A stretch of 64,000 bases of DNA from Henricia sp. BOLD:AAB3569 (taxonomy: Eukaryota > Echinodermata > Asteroidea > Spinulosida > Echinasteridae): assembly GCA_037783545.1 (NCBI GenBank), contig JBBELK010000010.1, positions 186,001-250,000 on the forward strand. The letters are read 5' to 3'. How positions within the stretch are numbered: the stretch's first letter is position 1; every line of letters begins with the position of its first letter. Below are positions 10,713-21,364 of this stretch, piece after piece. A program made the position numbers and the translations under genes. The notes under the pieces are model-generated. The model did no database searches. It had not been told where the DNA came from and worked only from the letters and a program-made list of their open reading frames with translations.

Positions 10713-10860
10713 GATCTAAATACTGATATCGAGATAATTTATCTAACCAAGTTGATTTATAACGTGGATTATGTCGACTCGGCGAAATTCTAAGTCGACT
10801 CGGCGATATAATTTACGTTGCCAAGTCGACGTCCTAGATCTAATATGTCGCCAAGTCGAC
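10713..10860. repeat. AAGTCGAC-rich repeat segment
   Basis: The motif (T/A)GTCGACTCGGCG and its variants recur four times. The start of this stretch (GAGATAATTTATCTAACCAAG...) resembles 40894-40940, so it belongs to a dispersed repeat that also underlies the site of the second long-TIR element. Confidence 0.55.
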
Positions 10861-10864
10861 TTAA

Positions 10865-10998
10865 AGGCACAGGCTCGTTAGCAATGTGCGCGCGCCAAAT
10901 TCGTGCCACGAAATAACGCAGCTCCATGCCTTTGCTATGGAGCTGCGTATTTCGTGGCACGAATTTGTCGCGCGCACATTGCTGACGAGCCTGTGTCT
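10865..10998. mobile_element. Palindromic MITE with TTAA target duplication
   Basis: The element is an almost complete palindrome with ends AGGCACAGGCTCG and CGAGCCTGTGTCT, flanked by TTAA at 10861-10864 and 10999-11002. Relatives lie at 30581-30712 and 52512-52644, with half of one at 4161. TTAA duplications are characteristic of piggyBac-type and Kolobok-type transposases. No transposase is present, so the family assignment is inferred. Confidence 0.8.
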
Positions 10999-11051
10999 TT
11001 AAACAAGTAGGATGGCACTCACAGATCGCCGTACTACACAAGGGTCAAAGT
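10935..11051 (-). repeat. Right inverted arm bounding the LINE block
   Basis: Reads in reverse complement as 4098-4217, including the sequence beyond the MITE (ACAAGTAGGATGGCACTCAC). With the left arm it encloses about 6.7 kb. Confidence 0.75.
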
Positions 11052-11060
11052 TTTACATAT

Positions 11061-11640
11061 ATATCTATAGTCACCCGAGGCCGAAATCACATAATGAGCA
11101 CTAAATTGCGATATAACATTTGCATACAATTCAGCTGGAAATTCCAAATTCTGATTTTAGTACATGTACGTCATTATGCTGAAGAGACGCGTTGATTCTC
11201 ACTGAATGAGTTATTCTCACTAAATGGATCACCTATGGTAAAGTCCCAGTAAATAATTTACTAGCGTCAGTCTAGATTATGGTTAAAGTTTATATTAGTT
11301 TATCATTCCAGACATATCTCCGACACGCCCCTTCTTTTCAAGGATTTGTAATTCTGTCCACTTTCATACCAGAGAAAATGAGTCATGTTTTCAAATAAAT
11401 CGCATTTTAGACGTTTATGCGATTACTAGTTGTCAAGCAGTCGAAGACCGTGTTAAATGTTCTGATTTACTTATTTCGGAATCCATGGATTCATTTCAAA
11501 CGGTATTAAACGAGATTAAAATATAATAAACACAAGTGGTTGCTATATTTTCCAGTCTCAATAATATACCGAGGGCAAGGTTTCAAAAATAAGGCGAACG
11601 AATATTGAAGGAAAACTATACCCCCACCCCTCTCCTCCAC
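11061..11640. other. AT-rich unrecognised sequence
   Basis: No gene, repeat unit or RNA feature can be supported here. It ends at a run of about 20 C residues (11641-11660). Confidence 0.5.
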
Positions 11641-11666
11641 CCCCCCCCCCCCCCCCCCCCCACACA

Positions 11667-12137
11667 TCAATTAAACCAAACAGGTGTAACGTCTTTGTAA
11701 AGGCAAAGTCCGGGCCCAGGGTTGCATGACTAAATCATTCCATTGGCTTTTATTTACAACCAAAAGTGGTTAACTATTGTTTATTAGGGTTTGCTTTGCC
11801 CGTAACCGACGTATATCAGCACTGTATATACTCCGTGCTTTCCCAAGACACTATGAACAACTTCATAGCTTTCCCCCGATGGGATTCGAGTGGTTCGGGT
11901 AGTTAATTATTAACTACACTAAAGCCCCGATGCGAGAATTATCATAAAATGTCTGATAACACAGACATTAATTAAACCAAACACGTGCAACGTCTTTGTA
12001 AAGGCAAAGTCCATGCCCAGGGTTGCGTGACCAAATCATTCCATTGGCTTTTATTTACAACCAAATGTGGTTAATTTTTAACTGCACTAAAGGGCCGATG
12101 TGAGAATTATCATAAAATGTCTGATAACACAGACATG
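11667..12137 (+). repeat. Tandem duplication of a ~175-bp unit, first copy split by a SINE
   Basis: Both copies read AATTAAACCAAACA(G/C)GTG, then AACGTCTTTGTAAAGGCAAAG, and end AAAATGTCTGATAACACAG. The first copy (11667-11961) is interrupted after GTGGTTAACTA, where the second copy (11962-12137) runs straight on. The interruption is the SINE fragment at 11778-11905. Confidence 0.8.
11778..11905 (-). mobile_element. Truncated tRNA-derived SINE inside the duplicated unit
   Basis: It matches the body of the SINE at 672-836 (TTAGGGTTTG, CACTATGAA..ACTTCATAGC) and stops in the B-box region (GATGGGATTCGAG), so most of the tRNA head is missing. The flanks TTAACTATT and TTAATTATT look like an imperfect target duplication. 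Confidence 0.7.
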
Positions 12138-12685
12138 ATGTTTGTTTCTCCCACAAAGGTACCTCCATTGGCACCTCGTCAACGACCAACTTTTATGGGA
12201 CTACAGGTTCAAAGTACAATGACTTTAACTTGTATAAATAAGCCAAACAAGATGGCGTCTGCAGAGTAAACGCAGATTGGCCGATAAAACAAACATGACT
12301 ACAATTCTGTGTAGCTTAAACTTTGTTATAACATATACATGAGTAGGTGGGCGTTGTCTATGGTAAATGTCATATGTTAAAGTGGGATGGAAAGCTTGGA
12401 GCTATTTGGCGAGGAAGAAAGTTATTTTATAAAACAGATGTTATTTAATAAAGTTGCGTTTTTCTTATCTTCATTGCTGACTTTATGTTAGAGAGAAAAA
12501 TGAAAAACTAGACCGTGTTCGTCAACCGGCAACAGGCCAAAATGAAAACGGGGTGATGACGTCATAATGATATGCATTGACCCCGCCACGTCATACGTAT
12601 GAGACAGTCACTAGTTGCAAAGCAAGTTGCATGCTTTCTGCATGCACAAACACACTCATAGTCGTTTTCTTTTCACAAGTTTTCG
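12138..12685. other. Unrecognised sequence with a CRE-like site
   Basis: Contains TGATGACGTCATAATG at about 12556, CACGTCATACGTATGAGAC near 12588 and a TGCATG run. I cannot assign a gene. It may be upstream sequence of the frame at 12686-13093. Confidence 0.35.
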
Positions 12686-13093
12686 GTGTATTTTCCCAGT
12701 GGTTGTTACACTGAATTCATTTTGGATATCAATAAAATGCTAGCTTCGTTCCTTGTTGGTGGTAGCACTGCGAAAATCTGCGATCTCCAAAGAAAGAATG
12801 TGCGATATGTCTTTTCGGTCAACAACACCCGAGCGGAATTTTTGCTCAGCAAAACTTACCAAATTTCTTCGGCATACTTCACCCAAGACTTCACCCAAGA
12901 CTCCATCAACGATAGAGAGAAACTGAAAAGGGATCCCACGTTTACAGAAAGGTTTAAGGGGAAAGCAAGGTCCGTGACAGCACCTAGCGAGTGCACGAAA
13001 ACGGGATTCCAAAAAGTCCAGGAATTGCCAACATGCAGCCGTCATCATGTCCGCTTCGCGGGCTGTGCGTGCTGTCCATGCGGCCTACACTGA
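12686..13093 (+). CDS. Hypothetical 135-codon reading frame
   Basis: I do not recognise this product. It has no signal peptide, membrane segment or known motif. The antisense strand is also open for 102 codons (12740-13048), which makes chance openness of GC-richer sequence likely. The short direct repeat TTCACCCAAGAC near 12880 gives the DFTQDFTQD-like stretch. The CRE-like sequence upstream is the only contextual support. It could be an exon on either strand or non-coding. Confidence 0.2.
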   Translation: MYFPSGCYTEFILDINKMLASFLVGGSTAKICDLQRKNVRYVFSVNNTRAEFLLSKTYQISSAYFTQDFTQDSINDREKLKRDPTFTERFKGKARSVTAPSECTKTGFQKVQELPTCSRHHVRFAGCACCPCGLH

Positions 13094-13979
13094 ACCGTGC
13101 TTCCGCTACTACCAACCGCTACCAGCGACGTTTTGGAGATTCATTATTTTCTTAAAAGCGAACGTGTTAGAGTTAAAAAAAACACTAAATTTTAGAGGTT
13201 AATCTATTTCATATATTTTGGTGGAGATAGAGTAGCAAGTAGTTCAAATGGTGTTTGGGCAGAACGTGAGATTTCATTTCTTTTTCACAGTTTGGAAAGC
13301 CAAACAGAACTCGTACCCGCTACGGACAACTCGTCCTCCTAGTCATTTGACTTCCCCTCTTGGGAAAGAACTGAATAATTGACCATGTCTTCAGACCGTG
13401 TGTGCAAAACACACGAGGAAGGGTTAAAAAGTTGATCATATTTGTTTTCTTTCAAATGACTCATCAAGCATCGGTTAGTGCATTATTTGACGAGAAAACC
13501 TAAAATTAGGAGAGAGACCAAGTGAGGAATATGAGGAAAAAAATTTCAGTCTGTCTGTATATTTTGTACACAAGGAAAGAAGCCATGACCAATAAGTGTT
13601 TTCTAAAATTTTTGAAGGAACTATGATTATTACAATTATATTCCATTGGCAAAAAGTCTGTTCGTGTACAGTAAGTCTGGGTTTTGAGTCGAGCCGAACC
13701 CTGGCTGACTTGGACCAAGTCAGGTTGTTGCCACTTTTTAAAATTTAGGATTTTTAAAAATGTTCATTATTAAAATTCATTTATTCGGATAACAAAATAA
13801 CTCGGTCATGCATAGGTCCTACTCGGTCTTGGGCCGACTTAGTCTGGTTCTGAGTCAGTCCGAATCAAGAACAGCGGCGACCATGAAGACTTGAGGAAAC
13901 AAACTTGAATCGAACCCTGGACCCCAAACTAACTGCAGCAGTGATACCGGCCAAACTGTAAGACCATGTAGGGGCAATC
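13094..13979. other. Unrecognised sequence
   Basis: No supported gene or repeat. Short open frames on the minus strand are AT-rich and lack motifs. Confidence 0.45.
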
Positions 13980-14081
13980 CATAAAGTGTGTATGCACGGA
14001 GGGGCAGAGGGGGGGTCATATATAGCCAATGCGTACACCAAACATTAAAGTATATACGGGTGACGTTACTAATTTTGAGTA

Positions 14082-14117
14082 CGGGGGGAGGGGGAGGGGG
14101 AGGGGGAGGGGGCGCGG
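14082..14117 (+). repeat. (GGGGGA)n G-rich simple repeat
   Basis: Successive GGGGGAG tracts followed by GGGGGCGCGGGGG could form a G-quadruplex. The polyglycine/Gly-Arg frames across it are artefacts. Confidence 0.7.
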
Positions 14118-14213
14118 GGGTGTCTACAAAGTTGGCATTTCATGCGTATGTAAGAGTTATGGACGACCCATTACCAGCGACAAGGAAAATAAACATGTTT
14201 CTGTACAAGTAGG

Positions 14214-14408
14214 GTGTTATGGCCGAGCGGTCTAGTGCGTCGAACTTAAGTTCCTGTGCTAGTACTAGAATGTAGGTTCGATTCCTGGACGTGACGGGTT
14301 GTGGCACCTGTGCCCTCGAGCAAGGCACTCAACCACACTTGCTCCCATTCCTGTAATTGGCGGTCCCTCCGCTGTTGGATGTGGTGAATAAATAAATAAA
14401 AATAAATA
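14214..14408 (+). mobile_element. tRNA-derived SINE with conserved central motif and (AATA)n tail
   Basis: The head has A box ATGGCCGAGCGGTCTAG and B box GGTTCGATTCC, as in Leu/Ser-type tRNAs. A central motif GCCCTCGAGCAAGGCAC follows, close to the GCCCTTGGGCAAGGCAC in the SINE at 41917-42288. The tail is (AATAA)n. The combination identifies a SINE, not a tRNA gene. Confidence 0.75.
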
Positions 14409-14410
14409 AA

Positions 14411-15930
14411 GTATTTCAAAATCACCAGTCTCGTTGTAACAAAACTCAAGTTAGGACACGGACTTTATCAAACGATGCAAATATGATACTTGAAAGGAGC
14501 TTACTGCAAGAAATCAAGTAAATTGTATAGCTTTACAGTCAATTCGCCCTATTAGTACCACTTCGCCCCACCGCCACTTCAATGAGGGTGATTTTGGCCA
14601 CTTCGAATATGGCCAATCGTAGCAAGTGTCATCCAGGCTTGGTGTTGAGTGATGTCACACAGGCGCTTCGCAGGAAAGGTCGCAATCTTTAGCAGTGGTT
14701 GAGCCGAGCAATTAAGCTAAAGCGGTTGCGTAAAGCACTGCTAAATGAGTGTACGTACATGTACGCATGTAATTTCCTAAAATTTTTAATTAAAGAAATG
14801 CTTGCTTTATTGCATTTTTTAATTCGTCCAAATCAGGAACTTAAAACCAGAATATAGTTCTCATCAGTGTCCAGATTGATGTTTCCCTCACTTTCCTGAT
14901 GATGTACTATAAGGGCAAAGGGACACGGTTGTGCATGCTTTCCCAAGAAGTCCCAAGATCTCATGACTTGTCGTTACGAAACTTGGTGTTATTTCCTGCA
15001 TGTGAGAAAAAAACATGTATTTTTTTTATGATCAGATCATCAGAGCTTAAACTTGTGCACAATCTTGCAAATGGTGGCAAAACTGAACACAATTGCCTGG
15101 TTAGGGCTTGGCACAGCTGGGGACGAGTGGGCAGGGGACGAGTGAGCAGGGGACAAGTGGGTAGGCGCTGCTGGCAAATCCGCCCGGTTTTGAGAAATGC
15201 ATGTGAAACAAAGTGCATGGACTTGAGGCACGAGGCTTTTCAAAAAATACTCTTAACACATTGCAACAACCACCGAAAACACGGAAACTTTTGAGAGTTT
15301 CTTACCAGTCGATAATTCCAAACGGGTTCGGTGAACTGTACGTGTTCATTGGGTTGAAGCTACACGTATAAATGGACCCGGTGCAAAGTCATTTTTATCG
15401 GCATGATCGATCTCATCGCATCGTCCACGCCCCACGGCTAGGCTGCGACAAGCAGCATGGAAAGCGGCTCAAAAGGTGACAGTTCGGCACCGCGGAAAAT
15501 TTGTTCCCCTCAACAGGACGTTCACTTGGGTTCTCTGCATCTTCCAAATACAAATTTGAGTCGCTAAGCCGGCTGATTCTACGCTAAAAAATCGCCCCAA
15601 AACCCGATCAGATCGGCCACGTCAACACGGAAGTTCTGTGCATGTACTGTATAGCGCATACAACGTGTACGTGTTTGTTGCGAGAAGCAAGGTACACGAT
15701 CATAGTCAGTTAATGCAGCTCTGTGTGTCTCATACGTAATACGTCACACACATGGCTCGAGTTGATTGACTTTTTCAGGATGAAATCCTGAATATAATGT
15801 TCTTAGTACATAAAGGACTATATAAAGAAAGGAATACTGTTGAAAACCATGGAAGTGAAGTGAGCTTTCCATCCCACTTTAACGGTTACGTATCATGTAG
15901 ACCTCCTTTCAAGCCCCAATAAATGTTACT
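14411..15930. other. Unrecognised sequence
   Basis: No supported gene. A GGACGAGTGGGCAGG-type 15-bp repeat occurs about three times at 15121-15165 and accounts for the opposing reading frames there. Confidence 0.45.
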
Positions 15931-16136
15931 CCATGAATGGACGAGAAAACCCGACTAAAATTGTTAATACCTATGGTAACAGACACTGCATACCTTTGTT
16001 TGATAAATTGCCAACTGAAGGTGCTTTAAAACAATCATTTCGATTTTGTTTACCATTCATTCAACGGAGAACCATTCATGGATTATTTGCAATGTTTTCT
16101 GAAGTATCATGCATCTACAAGGCATTTTATCAACAT

Positions 16137-17040
16137 TAGGTGATCGGAACTCATTTCGATCACCTATTACTATTGTACAATTTCTTTGTCTTTTTTTTTT
16201 TGCCTTTTCGCTAGGACGAAAAAGCCTTTGTTTTCGTTTTGATTCCCCCGCCCCCCCCCCGTTTATTTCTTCTTCTTCTGATTTTTTCCCCATAGACATA
16301 GCGCATAGGCGTTGTCTTCGCTTTTTCAGGTTGTTCCCAAACATTGATCTTAACCAAACTTGGTCACATCAAAGACATAGTATGAGAGGTGTGCACCCAA
16401 GAATGGCTTCATAGTGACGTCAACAGTTACGTCATTACATTAGTTTAAAAATGCCTAAAAAGCCGAAAATGACCAAAATGTGCACTTTTTAAAATGCTTC
16501 CCTTGCCAAAACCGCGTGACGCAGAGTCTTCATAGCAATATTAGCTATTAAACTAAGCTTGATCTTCATCAAACTTGGTACAGGCATATAGGCCACATGA
16601 TAAACTTCCACCACCATGTAGAACATCACAATGACGTCACTGATTACGTACTAATAATTTAAAAATGCGACAAAAGTGGATTTTTATCATAAAAATTACT
16701 AAAATATAGCCTTTTTAAAATGCTTCCCTTGCCAAAACCACGTGACCCAGGGTCGTCATACTTGGCAGACATATAGACTGATCATGGCCTACAATTTTGT
16801 TTGTGCAGGCATTTTCATCTGACCATTTCGTCCTGGGTCAATTGAAGGTCAAAGTTCAGCTAAGTAAAAAATTACATTTTTTTTGTATTTTGTTGTACAT
16901 ATGCAGCAATAATATCACTATGAAAATCTCCTCGGTTAAAATCGACGTTTCTCGGTTAAAAAAAACAACCGACATTCCACCGTGTTTTAACCGTGCTTCC
17001 ATGCCTCAAAAGACCAAGTTTTAACCGTGTTTCAACCATG
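16137..17040 (+). repeat. Dispersed TGACGTCA-type repeat (Helitron-like family), copy 1
   Basis: Begins with a hairpin (AGGTGATCGG...CGATCACCT, about 16139-16165), then the AAAAAGCC region, a T-rich stretch, and the conserved core (CATAGACATAGCGCATAGGCG, AGGTTGTTCCCAAAC, AACTTGGTCACATC, GTGACGTCA). The core recurs at 20514, 27219, 33309 and, in diverged form, elsewhere. No coding capacity is seen. Confidence 0.65.
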
Positions 17041-17335
17041 CCAGGTTTGCCCCGATTTTCCATTGTTATGCAGAGAAATGCGCCAGGCTAATCAAATTAA
17101 GAAAACACAAGTTTTAACCGAGTATGGCCTAGCGGGGTTCCGTTAGAAATAAATATATTACGTCGCAATCAGCGACCCGAGCGTGATTGACACCGGGTAC
17201 TAAACAATTTTTCTACCGGCGATCGGTCAAAGTTTTGACGAAGTCATCTGACTTTTCTACGAAATACGGCCGTGCAAAAGTTTTTCCCCCGCTGCCATTT
17301 CCACGGTTTCTATCACACATACAAGTATGGTGTTC
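17041..17335. other. Unrecognised sequence before the minisatellite
   Basis: No gene or repeat recognised. Confidence 0.4.
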
Positions 17336-17449
17336 AGCACCTGCCATCTCGCATCTCGCGTCTCGCATCTCGCATCTCGCGTTTTGACTGCCAAATCTCG
17401 CGTTACGTTTCGAATCTCGCGTCTCGCGTCTCGCGTCTCGCGTCTCGCG

Positions 17450-17490
<41 letters not shown>

Positions 17491-17491
17491 G

Positions 17492-17525
<34 letters not shown>

Positions 17526-17678
17526 GTCTCGCATCTCGCGTCTCGCGTCTCGCGTCTCGCATCTCGCGTCTCGCATCTCGCATCTCGCGTTTTGACTGCC
17601 AAATCTCGCGTTACGTTTCGAATCTCGCGTCTCGCGTCTCGCGTCTCGCGTCTCGCGTCTCGCGTCTCGCGTCTCGCG

Positions 17679-17712
<34 letters not shown>

Positions 17713-17776
17713 GTCTCGCGTCTCGCGTCTCGCATCTCGCATCTCGCGTCTCGCATCTCGCATCTCGCGTCTCGCG

Positions 17777-17819
<43 letters not shown>

Positions 17820-17822
17820 TTT
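17336..17822. repeat. 7-bp minisatellite (TCTCGCR)n with higher-order spacer
   Basis: Nearly all of the 490 bp is TCTCGCG or TCTCGCA in irregular alternation. A spacer beginning TTTTGACTGCCAAATCTCGC occurs twice (about 17380 and 17587), and a diverged form closes the array (about 17819). Because 7 is not a multiple of 3 and the unit lacks stops, many frames are open on both strands. The Arg-Asp-Ala-type and Ser-Arg-type translations are artefacts. Confidence 0.9.
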
Positions 17823-17956
17823 TACTACCAAATCTCGATTACAAAATCCAGAATACATTCACCAGAGTATATCTTCCACACGGGGCTGATGAAGTGAGAA
17901 AAATTTCACAATTTTCTGAACAGACTCCAGTAAAACTTATTCATACTGTCCTCTTC

Positions 17957-18974
17957 AACTTAAAAAGTCTTTATTGATTCTGATCCAAAGCACATTGTTA
18001 TTTCCAATGTTCTTAATTTAAACCAACTGGTAGAGTTTATAACTCGTCCTCATTCTAATGTAGATAATAACTCTGGTTCCACAATTGAACTATTGTTTAC
18101 TAACCGACCAGATTTATTAATTGATACTCAGGCTTTACCTGGCTTAGGTAACAGTGATCACTATGGTATCGGTTTTAGAATTCAAACAAGTCACACTGTA
18201 AAAACAATCACTCGAATGTTCTACCAGTACAACAAAGCAGATGTTAGTGTGCTATGTAACACATTGAACAGCGTTCCTTGGGAAACATGCTTTTCGCCAG
18301 GATTTGACGCAGATGAAGTCTGGGTCAGATTTACAGACTTACTGTTTGCAGCGATTAAGGATGTCGTGCCCATGGCCAAACAAAAAGGTACAAAACGGAG
18401 CCCTTGGATCACCAGCGAAGTCGTTCAACTCAGCCGGAAAAAGCAACGCGCCTTCAAAGCTGCAAAACGTAACCCCACAAATACTTACCTGTGGGAAAAG
18501 TACAAGTGTATACGTAATAAGGTTAAATATATTTCTGCTCAGTCCAACAACAAATATGTAAACGACCTCTACCTCAACTGCTCCACCAATCCCAAGAGAT
18601 TCTGGTCCTTTGTTAGCGGCCAAAGAAAGAAAAGCTGCCCTAGCAACTTCCATAATGGCGACCCCGATTCTGCAATCATTGGCAATTTGGATATTGCAGA
18701 CAACTTCAACCAGATCTTCCAAAATAACTTCACCCGGGACACTCACTTCTATTCAACTCCTAAATCCTGCAACCATTCCCCTTCTGAGTTCAGACTAACC
18801 AACATTGTTGTAACCCCATTCGAAGTAAGGAAACTGTTGAACAATTTGGACATTCACAAGTCTGCGGGACCCGACGAGATTTCCCCACTGTTTCTGAGCA
18901 TTGCTAGTGACAGCTTTAGCCACACCTCTGGCCAATTTGTTCAATTTTTTCCTGTCTTCCGGCGTTATTCCTAA
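17957..18974 (+). pseudogene. LINE 2: endonuclease C-terminus and early RT block
   Basis: The frame is open from about 17957, well before the first start-like codon at 18093, so that codon is not a true start. It encodes the endonuclease end (GNSDHYGI), a basic linker rich in RK and SFVSGQRK, and the block HKSAGPDEISP. A one-base insertion near 18915 shifts the frame in the following LATPLANLF block, and the frame ends at 18974. Confidence 0.8.
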
Positions 18975-19131
18975 TGAATGGAAACTTGCTCATGTTGTAC
19001 CTCTCTTCAAATCTGGTGATCCACATAACATGTGTAATTACAGACCAATTTCTTTTTGTTCCGTAGTTAGTAAGACATTAGAAAAAATTGTAAGTAATCA
19101 CCTTGTAAATGTGCAGACGTGGCATAATTAG
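18914..19131 (+). pseudogene. LINE 2: RT finger block
   Basis: Encodes SSGVIPNEWKLAHVVPLFK and CNYRPIS..SVVSKTLEKIV, standard blocks before the RT palm. A second frameshift near 19110 ends it prematurely. Confidence 0.8.
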
Positions 19132-19425
19132 CGATGCTCAACATGGGTTTTTCCCTAAGCGTTCATGTGTAACCCAGTTGTCAACCCTTTATCATGAATG
19201 GGCTGAAGTCATTGATGTTTGTAACCCTCCTCGTATCGATGTAATTTTCCTAGACTGGTCTAAAGCTTTCGACAAAGTTAGCCACAACATGTTATTAGAT
19301 AAATTGCATAAATACGGTATTTGTGGCTCAGTTTTATCATGGTTTAACTCTTATCTTAGCAACAGATCACAAAGGGTAATCTTCCAAGGAGCAGCTAAGA
19401 GTTTATTCAGGTGTACCGTGCACAA
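19105..19425 (+). pseudogene. LINE 2: RT palm, first catalytic aspartate
   Basis: Encodes QHGFFPKRSCVTQL, then FLDWSKAFDKVSH with the first catalytic aspartate, and WFNSYLSNRSQRV. A third frameshift near 19405 interrupts the PQGSVLGP block. Confidence 0.8.
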
Positions 19426-20355
19426 GGCTCTGTTCTTGGGCCCTTGCTTTTCAATATCTTTGTTTTTGATATCCCATTCTGTGTTCAATCCAGTCTTAGA
19501 CAATATGCAGATGACACTGTATTGTATAGACCCATTAGATCCGACTCTGACACAGTAATCCTTCAAAGTGACTTAAACAATTTAATTAACTCGTGTAATA
19601 TTAATCACATGTCACTTAATCCTAAGAAATGTAAGCTTATGACTGTAACTCGTAGCAGACATCCTCCTAGTCCCATTTATAATATTGGCTCTGATTCTCT
19701 CGAAGTTGTTTCTCAATACAAGTATCTAGGTGTCATCATCTCTCGTGATCTCAGTTGGAAGAATCACATTGATAGTGTTACTTCTAAAGCTACCAAACTT
19801 TGTGGCTTTATCAGACGGGTTGTTAAGAGTAATAATTCCACCGTACTAGTTAAACTTTACACCTCCCTATGTAGACCTGTCATGGAGTATGCTGCTCCTG
19901 TCTGGTGCCCAAGCCTACACACTCATCAATCACTTATTGAAAAGGTTCAGAGGCGTTTCACACGTTCTTGTCTTGGTCTCCCTAGAAGAGCCAGACCTAA
20001 CAATGTCGACATAGACTACCCTTCTAGATGTAAGCAATTGGGAATTCCTTTGTTGATCAACAGACTTCATTTTTTGTCGATTTCTTTTGTTGTTAAATGT
20101 TTGTATAATAATTTTGATGTAAGTATCCACAGTTATGTTACTGTTAATTCTAGGCATTGTGATTCTGTCAAGTTTGTTCATAAGGGGGGCCGCACTAACT
20201 GCTTACACCATTCCCTATTTGTTAGGTTTCCTAGATTATGGGATAGTTTACCATCTGTTGTTAAGGAACAAGTTGTACTAAATATGTCCAAGTTTTTCAG
20301 TAGTTTGCGTAATCATATTCTGTCTCCCGGTAAATCCATCATATTTCCATCCTAA
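19411..20355 (+). pseudogene. LINE 2: RT palm/thumb with YADD and C-terminus
   Basis: Begins inside the QGSVLGPLLFN block and carries the catalytic YADD (codons at 19504-19515), MSLNPKKCKLM, YLGVIISRDLSW and a long thumb/C-terminal region ending with a natural stop at 20355. The listed start is only a frame boundary. Three frameshifts upstream make the whole protein inactive. Confidence 0.85.
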
Positions 20356-20513
20356 GTACATGAAGGCCTGCACCCCCGAAACATAAAAGTCTTGGTCTGC
20401 GTACATGCGTGCTTTTCTATGGCCCTACAAGCTGTCTGGTATCCTGAGACTACCATGGAATTGTGCGCATGTAAGCAGAGTGCGACATCATGTTTCGGGT
20501 TTACTCTTTTTAG

Positions 20514-21239
20514 GTGATCGGGCTGTTCCCGATCACCTATTACTATTGTACGATTTCTTTGTCTTTTTTTGGCTTTTTCGTTTAGGACGAAAAAGCCTTT
20601 TTTTCCGTTTATTGGCTTTTTCGCTTTGCGGCGAAAAAGCCTTTGTTTTCGTTTAGATTTTTGGCTTTTTCGTTTAGGACGAAAAAGCCTTTGTTTTCGT
20701 TTTGATTTTTTTGGCTTTTTCGCTTTGCGGCGAAAAAGCCTTTGTTTTCGTTTTGATTTTTTTTTTTCCGTTTATTTCTTCTTCTTCTTCTGATTTGTTT
20801 CCCATAGACAAAGCGCATAGGCGTTGTCGGCGCTTTTTCAGGTTGTTCCCAAACATTGATCTCAACCAAACTTGGTCACATCAAAGACATAGTATAAGAG
20901 GTGTGCACCCAAGAATGGCTTCATTGTGACGTCATCCGTTACGTCATTATAACACTTTAAAAATGCCTAAAAAGCGGAAAATTGCCGAAATATGCACATT
21001 TTAAAATGGTTCCCTTGCCAAAACCACATGACCCAGGGTTTTCATATTTGGCAAACATTTAGATCAGATCATGAGCTTTAATGTTCTTAGTGTAGGCATT
21101 TTCATCTGACCCTTCCTTCCTGGGTCAATCGAAGGTCAAAGTTCAGCCATTTCAAAATTCACATTTGTTGTGTTTTTGTGTACTTCTGAAGCAATTTTAG
21201 CTATTAAAGTACGCTTGATTTTCATAAAACTAGGTACAG
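20514..21239 (+). repeat. Helitron-like repeat, copy 2 (left part)
   Basis: Starts with the hairpin AGGTGATCGGGCTGTTCCC/GATCACCT. Four successive hairpins follow (about 20570-20735) of the form GGCTTTTTCG...CGAAAAAGCC, and then the shared core with GTGACGTCATCCGTTACGTC. The repeat resumes at 24979 after the long-TIR element. Confidence 0.7.
20568..20735. repeat. Cluster of GGCTTTTTCG/CGAAAAAGCC hairpins
   Basis: Two sequence types alternate: stems around TTTAGGA and around CTTTGCGG. Each is a short perfect hairpin, and the pattern repeats about every 40 bp. Reading frames rich in Phe/Arg/Lys across it are artefacts. Confidence 0.7.
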
Positions 21240-21364
21240 TAGGTCAGTCGGAATTTCCTCGTCCGTGTAACACCCAAAATACTTAACCAGAGCTACACAG
21301 TAAGAATCCTTATTGATTGGTAAAAACATATATCGATGTTAAAAAGAAAATGTAAGGGTCTTTT

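Larger units (their letters stand above)
17957..20510 (+). mobile_element. Second LINE (CR1/Jockey-type), 5'-truncated
   Basis: A 5'-truncated non-LTR element runs from the C-terminal endonuclease region to past the stop of the reverse transcriptase frame, followed by about 155 bp of 3' sequence that abuts the Helitron-like repeat at 20514. It is clearly diverged from the LINE at 4.2-10.7 kb. Confidence 0.8.

Noticed and set aside
12740..13048. Minus-strand 102-codon frame
   Set aside because: It overlaps the plus-strand frame of the same region; neither has motif support and at most one could be real.
14219..14290. tRNA(Leu/Ser)-like gene
   Set aside because: Followed by a SINE central motif and AT-rich tail; no clean acceptor stem.
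12345..15900. Possible large inverted element (GTTAAAGTGGGATGGAAAG near 12378 and its complement near 15868)
   Set aside because: Only about 20 bp match and no further inverted similarity was seen.
17336..17822. CRISPR-like array
   Set aside because: There are no unique spacers of constant length; the sequence is a simple 7-bp repeat.
17213..17977. Long overlapping frames encoding Arg-Asp-Ala or Ser-Arg-Leu-Ala repeats
   Set aside because: They arise only because the 7-bp minisatellite unit has no stop codon; several phases on both strands are equally open.
20569..20929. Phe/Arg/Lys-rich frames on both strands
   Set aside because: Produced by the GGCTTTTTCG hairpin repeats and poly-T.
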